Positions 15,084 through 23,063 of a stretch of 64,000 nt of DNA are shown piece after piece. The position numbers and the translations under genes are program-made. Every line of letters begins with the position of its first letter. Positions within the stretch are counted from its first letter, which is position 1. Source of the DNA: VBCG01 sp044226535. GTDB taxonomy: Bacteria > Pseudomonadota > Gammaproteobacteria > Burkholderiales > Casimicrobiaceae. The stretch lies in NCBI GenBank assembly GCA_044226535.1, contig JBGAGT010000006.1, positions 161,023 through 225,022 of the forward strand, in the 5' to 3' direction. Below the pieces are notes generated by a model. It did not search any database. It was not told the DNA's origin and worked only from the letters and a program-made list of their open reading frames with translations.

Positions 15084-16157
15084 TCAGTGTCGCGGCGGGG
15101 GCACGGGCACGCCCAGCTTCTGCGCCCAGGGCGCGATCGCCGGCATGATGCCCGGGTGCAGCGCGACGCCCCCGTCGCGCTGCTCGCGCATCAGCTTGAG
15201 CGCGCGCTCGCCGGGCAGGCGCACGCGCGACACGCCTTCGCGCGGCGTGGCGGCGTGGCAGGCCGCCACGACCGTGTCCATCTGCCGCTCCATGCCCGCG
15301 ACGCCGCCGAAGGCCTCGGGCTCGAGCACCTGCACCATCACCGTCGCGCCCCAGCCTTCCTTCGGGTCGGCGCGCCCGTGCGCGGCGAGTCCTCCGGTCA
15401 GCGCCTCGACCAGCAGCGCCAGCGCGTAGCCCTTGTGGCCTGCGTCGAGGCCGCCGAGCGGCAGCAGCGTGCCTTTGCGGCCGCCGAACAGCACCGCGGG
15501 ATCGTCGGTGGCCTTGCCTTGCTCGTCTTGCAGCCAGGCGTGGGGGAGGTGTTCGCCGGCCTCGTACAAGCGTCCCGTTAGCCCGTTGGTGGTGTAGCTC
15601 GCCGAGATGTCGAGCAGGATGGGATCGCCCGAGGTCGGGATGCCGGCTGCGAAGGGGTTGGGCGTGAACACCGGCGTGATGCCGCCGAAGGGCGCGACGC
15701 TGCAGGTGTTGGGATCGGAGCAGTACAGCAGCGCCATCTGCCCGCGCGCGGTGATCGCGGGCATGTAGGCCGCGAGGCAGGCGATGTGGTGCGAGCGGCG
15801 GATGACCACCGTGCCGCTGCCGGCGTCGCGTGCCATGGTCGACGCCGCGTCGAAGGCGCGGCGCACCACGTGCGGCCCGGGCAGGCGGCGCGCATCCCAG
15901 GACTGCGTGGCGGCGCGCTTGTGCAGCACGACGGGCTCGCCCTCGCGCACCATCGTGCCCTTGTCGAGCTCGGCGAGGTAGGGCGCGAGGAGCTGCAGGC
16001 CGTGCGTGGTGTGGCCCATCAGGTCGGCGTCGACCAGCACTTCTGCGACGTCGCGGGCGATGGGCCGCGCGACGCCCGCGCGGGCGAGCAGGGCCTCGGC
16101 GAAGGCCACGAGGGCGGGTGCGTCGAAGCGCGGATCGACGTTGTGGGCTACGGCCAT
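15084..16157 (-). CDS. Malate/L-lactate dehydrogenase-family oxidoreductase (Ldh_2)
   Basis: The 357-residue protein belongs to the non-Rossmann NAD(P)-dependent family that includes malate, ureidoglycolate and 2,3-diketogulonate dehydrogenases. Family features are DADLMGHTTHGLQLL (about 40-54, with the histidine pair near the substrate), RRSHHIACLAAYM, and PFGG..PVFTPNPFAAGIPT, and LGGLDAGHKGYALALLVEALTGGL near the C-terminus. The substrate cannot be predicted. ATG at 16157 is chosen over 16193 because of an AAGAGA ribosome-site match and the family N-terminus. It is divergent from the glycosyltransferase gene. Confidence 0.88.
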   Translation of the reverse strand: MAVAHNVDPRFDAPALVAFAEALLARAGVARPIARDVAEVLVDADLMGHTTHGLQLLAPYLAELDKGTMVREGEPVVLHKRAATQSWDARRLPGPHVVRRAFDAASTMARDAGSGTVVIRRSHHIACLAAYMPAITARGQMALLYCSDPNTCSVAPFGGITPVFTPNPFAAGIPTSGDPILLDISASYTTNGLTGRLYEAGEHLPHAWLQDEQGKATDDPAVLFGGRKGTLLPLGGLDAGHKGYALALLVEALTGGLAAHGRADPKEGWGATVMVQVLEPEAFGGVAGMERQMDTVVAACHAATPREGVSRVRLPGERALKLMREQRDGGVALHPGIMPAIAPWAQKLGVPVPPPRH

Positions 16158-16205
16158 GAGGGTCTCTTTCGCGGCGGAAACGCCTTGGTACACTGGGCCG
16201 ATTCT

Positions 16206-17048
16206 ATGCTGCCCGCCTCGCTACAAGTCAGCATCGTCACGTATCGCCCCGACCGTGTGCTGCTCGAGCGCACGCTGGCGAGGCTCGCGCGCGCGGTGGA
16301 TGTGGCGCGCGAGGCGGGCGTGGTGAAGACCGTCAACGTCGCGCTGATCGACAACAGCGGCGACAAGGACAACGCCAAGGCGGTGGTCAAGCTCGGCCGC
16401 AGCCGCTTTCCCGAGGGCTCGGCGCAGCTCACCTTCCTCACCGGCCACGCCAACATCGGCTTCGGCGCCGCGCACAACCTGGTGCTGCACGGCAGCGGTG
16501 CCGATTACCACCTGGTGCTCAACCCCGACGTCGAGCTCGACCGCGAGGCGCTGGTGAAGGGCGTGCGCTGGATGGAGGAGCACGCCGACATCGGCGCGCT
16601 GGCACCCGCCATGTTCACGCCCGCGGGCAAGCGCGACTATCCGTGCAAGCGCTACCCCTCCGTGCTGGTGCTGGTGTTGCGCGGCTTCGTGCCCACGCTC
16701 GGCAAGGCGTTCTTCGCCAAGCGCATGGCGCGCTACGAGATGCGCGACCTGGTCGACGTCGATCCCGACCGCGAGATCGTCGATATCCCGGCGATGTCGG
16801 GCGCGGCGTTGCTGGTGCGGCGCAAGGCCATCGACGCGACGGGCGGCTTCGACCCCGGGTTCTTCCTCTACTTCGAGGACTTCGACTGGACGGTGCGGCT
16901 CAACCGCGTCACGCGCACCGCCTACGTGCCGGCGGTGAAGGCGGTGCATCATGGCGGTGGCGCCGCGCGCAAGGGCGCGCGCCACATCGGCTGGTTCGTG
17001 AAAAGCGGCTTCCGGTTCTATCGAAAACATGGCTGGCGCTGGATCTGA
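16206..17048 (+). CDS. Family 2 glycosyltransferase
   Basis: The 280-residue protein has a GT-A fold start (QVSIVTYRPDRVLLERTLARL), NIGFGAAHN, and LVLNPDVEL, the nucleotide-sugar/metal-binding block. MSGAALLVRRKAIDATGGFDPGFFLYFEDFDW is the acceptor-side motif of rhamnosyltransferase-like GT2 enzymes. A TACACT at 16189-16194 may be the -10. The next gene, a sugar-nucleotide epimerase, overlaps it by 20 bp, so the two probably serve surface polysaccharide synthesis. Confidence 0.9.
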   Translation: MLPASLQVSIVTYRPDRVLLERTLARLARAVDVAREAGVVKTVNVALIDNSGDKDNAKAVVKLGRSRFPEGSAQLTFLTGHANIGFGAAHNLVLHGSGADYHLVLNPDVELDREALVKGVRWMEEHADIGALAPAMFTPAGKRDYPCKRYPSVLVLVLRGFVPTLGKAFFAKRMARYEMRDLVDVDPDREIVDIPAMSGAALLVRRKAIDATGGFDPGFFLYFEDFDWTVRLNRVTRTAYVPAVKAVHHGGGAARKGARHIGWFVKSGFRFYRKHGWRWI

Positions 17049-17952
17049 AACGCGCGTGGTCGCCGTCACCGGCGCGGCGGGCTTCATCGGCCGCGCGCTC
17101 GCCGCGCGCCTCGCCGCCGAAGGCCTGCGCGTGCGCGCCATCACGCGCGAGACCCACGGCGATCTCGCGCGCGCCGATCCCGCGACGCTGGCGCGTGCGC
17201 TGGAAGGCGTCGACACGCTGATGCACGTCGCCGCGCGTGCGCACGTGATGCGCGAGAAGTCGCCCGATCCCGCCGCCGCCTTCGCGGCCGCCAACGCGCA
17301 CGCCACGGCGCGCGTCGCCAGGGCGGCGGCCGTGGCCGGCGTGCGGCAGGTGGTGCTCGCCTCGACGGTGAAGGTGAACGGCGAGACCACGCCGCGGGGC
17401 CGGCCCTTCCGCGTGGGCGATCCGCCCGCGCCCGCCGACGACTACGCGCGCAGCAAATGGCAGGGCGAGCTCGCCTTGGCCGAGGCGCTCGCGGGATCGC
17501 AGTCGGGAGCCGTGGTGCTGCGCCTGCCGCTGGTCTACGGCACCGGCATGCGCGGCAATTTCCGCACGCTGTGGGAGGCGGTCGCGCAACACCGCTGGCT
17601 GCCCTTCGGGCGCATCGACAATCGCCGCAGCCTGCTCGGCATCGACAACGCCGTCGACGCCTTCGTCGCCGCCATGGACGTCAAGCCCGGCACCTACTTC
17701 GTCGCCGATGCCGAGAGTGTGTCGACGCCGGCGCTGGTGCGCGCCATCGCTGCCGCGCAGCACCTCGAGCCGCGGCTCGCCGACGTGCCGGTGGGTGCGC
17801 TGCGCGCGATGGGCCTCTTGCTCGGCCGCCGCGACGGCGTCGCGCGGCTGGTGTCGTCGCTGGAGGTCGACGCCAGCGCCTTCGCCGCAGCGAGCGGCTG
17901 GACGCCCGGCAAGACGCTCGCCCAGGGGCTGGCCGCTATAATTTCGGGATGA
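17029..17952 (+). CDS. NAD-dependent sugar epimerase/dehydratase
   Basis: The 307-residue extended SDR has the NAD motif TGAAGFIG at residues 14-21, a Ser/Thr-containing LASTVKVNGE, and the catalytic pair YARSK (Y..xK). LPLVYGTGMRGNF and SLLGIDNAVDAF match UDP-hexose 4-epimerase-like family members used in O-antigen synthesis. It begins inside the glycosyltransferase gene and ends 4 bp into rph. Substrate uncertain. Confidence 0.88.
   Translation: MAGAGSETRVVAVTGAAGFIGRALAARLAAEGLRVRAITRETHGDLARADPATLARALEGVDTLMHVAARAHVMREKSPDPAAAFAAANAHATARVARAAAVAGVRQVVLASTVKVNGETTPRGRPFRVGDPPAPADDYARSKWQGELALAEALAGSQSGAVVLRLPLVYGTGMRGNFRTLWEAVAQHRWLPFGRIDNRRSLLGIDNAVDAFVAAMDVKPGTYFVADAESVSTPALVRAIAAAQHLEPRLADVPVGALRAMGLLLGRRDGVARLVSSLEVDASAFAAASGWTPGKTLAQGLAAIISG
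17937..17942 (+). promoter_or_regulatory. -10 box immediately upstream of rph
   Basis: TATAAT ends 6 bases before the rph ATG at 17949, so a transcript starting at the usual distance would begin at or next to the start codon. It lies inside the end of the epimerase gene. The -35 region is not a good match. Confidence 0.35.
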
Positions 17953-18740
17953 ACGACATCGCAGGCAGGGGCGCGCAGGGTGCGCCGGTGCGCAGCGGAG
18001 GCCGCGCGGCCGACGCGCTGCGGCCGCTGACCCTCGAGCGCGGCTATACGCGCCACGCCGAGGGTTCGGTGCTGGTGTCCGCCGGCGACACGCGCGTGCT
18101 GTGCACGGTGAGCGTCGAGGAGGGCGTGCCGCCCTTCCTGAAGGGCAAGGGCCAGGGCTGGCTGACGGCCGAGTACGGCATGCTGCCGCGCTCGACCAAC
18201 ACGCGCATGCGCCGCGAGGCCGCCGAAGGCAAGCAGTCGGGCCGCACGCAGGAGATCCAGCGCCTGATCGGCCGGTCGCTGCGCGCGGTGGTCGACCTCT
18301 CGGCGCTCGGCGAGCGCACGCTCAAGGTCGACTGCGACGTGCTGCAGGCCGACGGCGGCACGCGCTGCGCGTCGATCACCGGCGCCAGCCTGGCGTTGGC
18401 CGACGCCATCGCCTGGTGCGAGGCGCGCGGGCTGCCCGGCGTGGATCCGGCGAAGTCGCCGATGAAGTCCCACGTGGCCGCAGTGTCGGTGGGCATCGTG
18501 CGCGGCGTGCCGCTGCTCGACCTCGACTACGACGAGGACTCGGGCTGCGACACCGACATGAACGTGGTGATGACGGGTGCCGGGGGCATCGTCGAGGTGC
18601 AGGGCACCGCCGAAGGCGAGCCCTTCTCCCGTGCCGAGTTCGACACGCTGATCGCGCTGGCCGAGCAGGGCCTGCGCCGCATCGACGCGCTGCAGCGCGA
18701 GGCCCTGCAGCGCCCGGCGGTGCGGCCCACGCGCGGCTGA
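17949..18740 (+). CDS. rph: Ribonuclease PH
   Basis: The 263-residue phosphorolytic 3'-5' exoribonuclease trims tRNA precursors. It shows LRPLTLERGYTRHAEGSVL, the RRE...SGRTQEIQRLIGRSLRAVV phosphate and RNA-binding block, and CDVLQADGGTRCASITGA, and the conserved DLDYDEDSGCDTDMNVV. The N-terminus is about 15 residues longer than typical, with a low-complexity lead. The order rph-rdgB-hemW is common in betaproteobacteria. Confidence 0.96.
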   Translation: MNDIAGRGAQGAPVRSGGRAADALRPLTLERGYTRHAEGSVLVSAGDTRVLCTVSVEEGVPPFLKGKGQGWLTAEYGMLPRSTNTRMRREAAEGKQSGRTQEIQRLIGRSLRAVVDLSALGERTLKVDCDVLQADGGTRCASITGASLALADAIAWCEARGLPGVDPAKSPMKSHVAAVSVGIVRGVPLLDLDYDEDSGCDTDMNVVMTGAGGIVEVQGTAEGEPFSRAEFDTLIALAEQGLRRIDALQREALQRPAVRPTRG

Positions 18741-18748
18741 TCGCGCCG

Positions 18749-19348
18749 ATGGCGATCTCGCGCCTGGTCCTCGCCTCCGGCAACGAGGGCAAGCTGCGCG
18801 AGTTCAAGCGGCTGCTCGCGCCGCTCGCCATCGACGTCGTGCCGCAGGCCGAGCTCGGCGTTCGCGATGTCGACGAGCCCTTCGACACCTACCTCGAGAA
18901 CGCGCTGGCCAAGGCGCGCCACGCGAGCCTGCACACCGGGCTTCCCGCGCTCGCCGACGATTCCGGCATCTGCGTCGCCACGCTGGGCGGCGCACCCGGC
19001 GTGAAAAGCGCGCGCTATGCCGGCGAGCCCCGCTCCGACACGCGCAACAACCACAAGCTCGTCGCCGCGCTGGCGGGCAAGCTCGACCGTCGCGCGCACT
19101 ATGCCTGCGTGCTGGTGCTGGTGCGCCACGCCAGCGATCCCGAACCCATCGTCGCCGAGGGCCGCTGGCATGGTCGCGTGATCGACGTGCCGCGCGGCAG
19201 CGGCGGCTTCGGCTACGACCCGTATTTCGAGGACCTCGCCACCGGCCTCACCGGCGCGGAGATGGAGCTCGCCGCCAAGAACGCGGTGTCGCACCGTGGC
19301 ATCGCCATGCGCGCGCTGATCGCGCGGCTGCAGGAAGAGCAGGCGTGA
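18749..19348 (+). CDS. rdgB: dITP/XTP pyrophosphatase
   Basis: The 199-residue Ham1-family enzyme removes non-canonical purine nucleotides. It has LVLASGNEGKLREF (nucleotide binding), ENALAKARHA, ADDSGICVATLGGAPGVKSARYAG with the catalytic acidic residues, GSGGFGYDP and a C-terminal SHRGIAM. It starts 8 bp after rph. Confidence 0.95.
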   Translation: MAISRLVLASGNEGKLREFKRLLAPLAIDVVPQAELGVRDVDEPFDTYLENALAKARHASLHTGLPALADDSGICVATLGGAPGVKSARYAGEPRSDTRNNHKLVAALAGKLDRRAHYACVLVLVRHASDPEPIVAEGRWHGRVIDVPRGSGGFGYDPYFEDLATGLTGAEMELAAKNAVSHRGIAMRALIARLQEEQA

Positions 19349-19357
19349 ACATCCTCC

Positions 19358-19441
19358 CGTCGTCCCCGCGAAAGCGGGGACCCACACATGGATCCCCGCC
19401 CCCGATAACGGCACTCGGGGGCAGGCCCCCGCGGGGATGAC
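19358..19441. repeat. Hairpin repeats between rdgB and hemW
   Basis: One short-variant copy (19358-19383) and one inverted long-variant copy (19389-19441). The latter ends GGGGATGACGG three bases before the hemW GTG. Confidence 0.9.
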
Positions 19442-19444
19442 GGC

Positions 19445-20647
19445 GTGCCGACCATCGCGATCGCGCCAACCTCCAAGGTCGAGCTTCCTTCGCAAGCCCC
19501 GCGCTTCCGCGCGCTGCCGCCGCTGTCGCTGTACGTGCACATCCCCTGGTGCATCCGCAAGTGCCCCTATTGCGACTTCAACTCGCACGAGCTCAAGGGC
19601 GAGCTCGACGAGCAGCGCTATATCGACGCGCTCCTGGCCGACCTCGAGTCCGCGCTACCCTCGGTGTGGGGACGGAAGGTGTACACGGTGTTCATCGGCG
19701 GCGGGACGCCCAGCCTCTTTTCGCCGCAGGCCATCGACGCGTTGCTGGCGGGCCTGCGTGCGCGCCTTCCGCTGGTCGCCGACGCCGAGGTCACGCTCGA
19801 GGCCAATCCCGGCACCTTCGAGCGCGAGCGCTTCGCGGGGTATTTCGCGGCGGGCGTGAACCGGCTGTCGCTGGGCGTGCAGAGCTTCGACGACGCCAAG
19901 CTGGCGGCACTCGGCCGGGTGCACGGCAGCGAGGAAGCGCGGCGCGCGGCCGAGGCGGCGATGACCATCTTCGGCAACGTCAACCTCGACCTCATGTTCG
20001 CGCTGCCGCGGCAGACGGCGGAGGAAGCGGCGTCCGACGTCGCGGCCGCGCTGTCCTTCGGCACGCCGCACCTCTCGTTCTACCAGCTCACGCTCGAGCC
20101 CAATACGCTGTTCCACCGCCACCCGCCGCCGCTGCCCGACGACGAGGCGGCGGCCGACCTGCAGGAGCTCGTCGCGGGCCGCCTCGCCGCGGCGGGCTAT
20201 ACGCGCTACGAAGTCTCGGCGTACGCGCGGCCCGGCCGCGAGGCCGCGCACAACCTCAACTACTGGCGCTTCGGCGACTACCTCGGCATCGGCGCGGGCG
20301 CGCATTCCAAGCTCTCGTTCCCCGATCGCATCGAGCGCGCGGTGCGCTACAAGCAGCCGCGCCAGTACGTCGAGCAGGCGCTGGCGGGTGCGCCCCTGAT
20401 CGAGCACACGCAAGTGGGCCGCGGCGACGTGGGCTTCGAGTTCATGCTCAACGCGCTGCGGCTCACCGAGGGCGTGCCGACGGCGCTGTTCGCCGAGCGC
20501 ACGGGCTTCCCGCTGGCGATCGTCGCGCCGGCCATCGACCGCGCGCTCGCGCGCGGGCTGCTCGAGCCCGATCCCGCGCGCATCGTCGCCACGCCCCTGG
20601 GGCGGCGCTTCCTCAACGACCTCACCGCGCTGTTCCTCGACGGATGA
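19445..20647 (+). CDS. hemW: Radical SAM haem chaperone HemW
   Basis: The 400-residue protein has the radical-SAM cluster motif C36-x3-C40-x2-C43 in PWCIRKCPYCDFNSH. GGGTPSLF (SAM binding), EANPGTFE, NRLSLGVQSFDD and NYWRFGDYLGIGAGAHSK follow, all typical of HemW rather than HemN. The C-terminal winged-helix-like HemN_C domain is present. HemW delivers haem to target proteins. The GTG at 19445 sits directly behind a dispersed repeat, whose GGGG could serve as the ribosome site. Confidence 0.94.
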   Translation: MPTIAIAPTSKVELPSQAPRFRALPPLSLYVHIPWCIRKCPYCDFNSHELKGELDEQRYIDALLADLESALPSVWGRKVYTVFIGGGTPSLFSPQAIDALLAGLRARLPLVADAEVTLEANPGTFERERFAGYFAAGVNRLSLGVQSFDDAKLAALGRVHGSEEARRAAEAAMTIFGNVNLDLMFALPRQTAEEAASDVAAALSFGTPHLSFYQLTLEPNTLFHRHPPPLPDDEAAADLQELVAGRLAAAGYTRYEVSAYARPGREAAHNLNYWRFGDYLGIGAGAHSKLSFPDRIERAVRYKQPRQYVEQALAGAPLIEHTQVGRGDVGFEFMLNALRLTEGVPTALFAERTGFPLAIVAPAIDRALARGLLEPDPARIVATPLGRRFLNDLTALFLDG

Positions 20648-20656
20648 GCGCCGCGA

Positions 20657-20786
20657 CCCGTCATCCCCGCGAAAGCGGGGACCCAAGCTGGATCCCCGCT
20701 TTCGCGGGGATGACGGGCCGCTTGGTCCCCGCTTCCGCGGGGATGACGGGCCGCTGGGTTCCCGCTTTCGCAGGGATGACGGGCCG
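20657..20786. repeat. Four hairpin repeats between hemW and the amidase gene
   Basis: One direct short-variant copy starting CCCGTCATCCCCGCG is followed by three inverted copies ending at 20718, 20749 and 20780. The copies are joined by GGGCCGCT and the array ends 7 bp before the amidase ATG. Confidence 0.9.
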
Positions 20787-20792
20787 CTTGCC

Positions 20793-22088
20793 ATGAAGGC
20801 GCTCGATCGGCTCACCCTCGGCGAGGCGCGCAAGGCGATCGACGCGCGGGTGCTGCTGCCTTCCGACTACGCGAGGTGGCTGCTGAAGCACGTGCAGGCG
20901 TCGGAACCCGAGCTCCACGCCTGGGCCGCGCTCGACGAGGCGCGCGTGCTCGCCGCGGCCGAGGCGGCCGAACGCGTGCATCCCACGGCGCAGGGCGCGC
21001 TGCACGCGCTGCCGATCGGCGTGAAGGACATCATCGACACGCGCGACTTGCCCACGGCCTGGGGCGTCCCGGTGCAGGCGGACCGCCGGCCGGCGCAGGA
21101 CGCGGCCTGCGTGCAGCGCATCGTCGAGGCGGGCGGCTACGTGTTCGGCAAGACCGTCACCACCGAATGCGCGTTCATGCAGCCCTCCGCGACGCGCAAT
21201 CCCTGGAACACGGCGCACACGCCGGGCGGATCGTCGTCGGGATCGGCGGCCGCGGTCGCCGCGCGCCACGTCCCTGCGGCGCTGGGGACGCAGACCAACG
21301 GCTCGATCATCCGGCCCGCGGCGTACTGCGGCGTGGTGGGGTTCAAGCCGAGCGCGGGCCGCGTCGACCGTCGCGGTGTGATGGTCTTCAGCGAGACGCT
21401 CGATGTCGTCGGCAGCTTCGCGCGCAACGTCGCCGACGCAGCGAGGCTCGCCAGCGTGATCGCGCGCCCGGGCTGCATCGCGCCGCGTGTCGCCGTGCGC
21501 GAGCGGCCGCCGCGCATCGCGCTCCTCGAGCGCTACCCCTGGCTCGCGCCCGACGTGGAGAGCGCGGCCGCGCTCGACGCCGTGGTGTCGGGCCTGCGCC
21601 GCGCGGGCGCCGAGGTGGCCGCGGTGGCCTGGCCCGACGCCTTCGACGAGGCACCCGCGGTGCACCGCACGATCATGCTCCACGAGGGCGCGCGCAACCT
21701 CGCGGGATTGCCGCGCGCGCAGCGCTCCGCGACGCTCGACGCCGCGCTGGACGAAGGCGCCGCGATCGGCGCGGGCGATTACCGCCGCGCGCTGGCCTCG
21801 CGCGCGGTGATGGGCGCCGCGCTGGTCGACTGGCTCGGCAGCTTCGACGCCGCCCTGTCGCTGTCCGCGCCGTCGCCGGCGCCCGCGTCGCTCGACACCA
21901 CCGGCGACCCGCGCTTCTGCACGCTGTGGTCGCTCACGGGGGCGCCCGCGGTCTCGTTGCCCATGGGGCTCGCCGCCAATCGCCTGCCGCTCGGCCTGCA
22001 GCTCGCGTCAACGCCCGGCGACGACGATGCGTTGTTGTCGGGCGCGGCCTGGGTCGAGACGAGACTCGAATTCCGCGGATTGCCTTGA
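20793..22088 (+). CDS. Amidase signature-family hydrolase
   Basis: The 431-residue protein has the Ser-cisSer-Lys triad region. K in LPIGVKDIIDT (about residue 74) is followed by the glycine/serine block TPGGSSSGSAAAVAA and the nucleophile-containing QTNGSIIRPAAYCGVVGFKP. The C-terminal region is shorter than in GatA, and no gatC/gatB is present, so this is a stand-alone amidase. Substrate unknown. It overlaps the next small gene by four bases. Confidence 0.9.
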   Translation: MKALDRLTLGEARKAIDARVLLPSDYARWLLKHVQASEPELHAWAALDEARVLAAAEAAERVHPTAQGALHALPIGVKDIIDTRDLPTAWGVPVQADRRPAQDAACVQRIVEAGGYVFGKTVTTECAFMQPSATRNPWNTAHTPGGSSSGSAAAVAARHVPAALGTQTNGSIIRPAAYCGVVGFKPSAGRVDRRGVMVFSETLDVVGSFARNVADAARLASVIARPGCIAPRVAVRERPPRIALLERYPWLAPDVESAAALDAVVSGLRRAGAEVAAVAWPDAFDEAPAVHRTIMLHEGARNLAGLPRAQRSATLDAALDEGAAIGAGDYRRALASRAVMGAALVDWLGSFDAALSLSAPSPAPASLDTTGDPRFCTLWSLTGAPAVSLPMGLAANRLPLGLQLASTPGDDDALLSGAAWVETRLEFRGLP

Positions 22089-22291
22089 AACGAGCCAAGC
22101 AGCACGCCCTTCCCTCCGCGACCGAGATCGCCGCGCGCACCGCCGCCGGCCTGCCGGCCGTCGCGCGGCGCAATCACGTGGCGCGATCGCCGCTGCTCGG
22201 CAAGGGTGGTGCGCACGGCAAGACGCGCGCCGCCGAGCGGCGCAAGGCCAAGGTGGCCCTGGCGCGCGCCATCCGCGAGGGTGAATCGTGA
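22085..22291 (+). CDS. Small basic protein, unrecognised
   Basis: A TTG at 22085 overlapping the amidase stop opens a 68-residue frame rich in Arg, Lys and Ala, with the segment NHVARSPLLGKGGAHGKTRAAERRKAK. Its KGGAHGK core is the sort of motif found in small ribosome- or RNA-associated proteins, but I do not recognise the family. It lies between amidase and the ChaC-like gene on the same strand. It could also be non-coding. Confidence 0.4.
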   Translation: MKRAKQHALPSATEIAARTAAGLPAVARRNHVARSPLLGKGGAHGKTRAAERRKAKVALARAIREGES

Positions 22292-22334
22292 CCCCGCGGG
22301 CACCATCGGCGGCTGCCGGAGGCACGACGGCGCC

Positions 22335-23063
22335 ATGACGCTTTCGCGCCGCGACCTCGAGCAGAACCGCATGAGCGCCTTGTACGCCAAGGCGACCCAG
22401 CGCGCGGCCCTCTCGCCCGAGGAGTTGTCGGCCTCGCTCACCGCCACGCTCGCGGCCAAGCCCAAAGGCGCCGGCTGGTGGGTGTTCGGCTACGGGTCGC
22501 TCTTGTGGAACCCGCTGTTTCCCGTCGCCGAGAAACGCATCGCCACGGTCGTCGGCCTGCACCGGCGCTTTTGCCTCAAGTCGCTGGCCTCGCGCGGCAC
22601 CGCCGACCAGCCGGGGCTCGTGCTCGGCCTCGATCGCGGCGGCTCCTGCCGCGGCCTCGCGTTCAGGCTGCCCGCGCCGCTCGCCGTCGACGAGCTGCAC
22701 CTCTTGTGGCGGCGCGAGATGGTGGTGGGGAGCTACGTGCCGCGCTGGGTGAAGATCGACGTCGACGGCTCGCCGCGCCACGCCATCACCTTCGTGGTGC
22801 GCCGCGACCACCCGCACTACACCGGCAAGCTCTCCGTCGACGAGGAGGTGCGCATCATCGGTTGCGCCTGTGGCGCGTTCGGCAGCTCGCGCGAGTACCT
22901 CGACCACACACGCACCGCGCTGGCTGCACACGACATCGTCGATCCCTACCTCGAGCGGCTGGCGGCAAGGCTGCCCGCACCCGTCACGGCCACGTCTCCC
23001 GTCACGGCCACGGCTCCCGTCACGCCCACGGCTCCCGTCACGCCCGCGAAAGCGGGCGCCTAG
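22335..23063 (+). CDS. ChaC-like gamma-glutamylcyclotransferase
   Basis: The 242-residue protein has the BtrG/ChaC fold signature WVFGYGSLLWNP (about 48-59). RRFCLKS, GLVLGLDRGGSCRGLAFRL and the catalytic-acid region LWRREM follow. ChaC enzymes cleave glutathione to 5-oxoproline and Cys-Gly. The last 25 or so residues (PVTATSPVTATAPVTPTAP then VTPAKAGA) come from 18-bp tandem repeats running into a dispersed repeat, so the natural C-terminus has been replaced. Its TAG shares CTAG with the stop of the convergent gene. Confidence 0.88.
   Translation: MTLSRRDLEQNRMSALYAKATQRAALSPEELSASLTATLAAKPKGAGWWVFGYGSLLWNPLFPVAEKRIATVVGLHRRFCLKSLASRGTADQPGLVLGLDRGGSCRGLAFRLPAPLAVDELHLLWRREMVVGSYVPRWVKIDVDGSPRHAITFVVRRDHPHYTGKLSVDEEVRIIGCACGAFGSSREYLDHTRTALAAHDIVDPYLERLAARLPAPVTATSPVTATAPVTPTAPVTPAKAGA
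22980..23060. repeat. Tandem 18-bp repeats ending in a dispersed repeat
   Basis: Four units of about 18 bp starting CCCGTCACGSCCACG run into CCCGCGAAAGCGGGCGCC. They encode the C-terminus of the ChaC-like protein. Confidence 0.8.
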
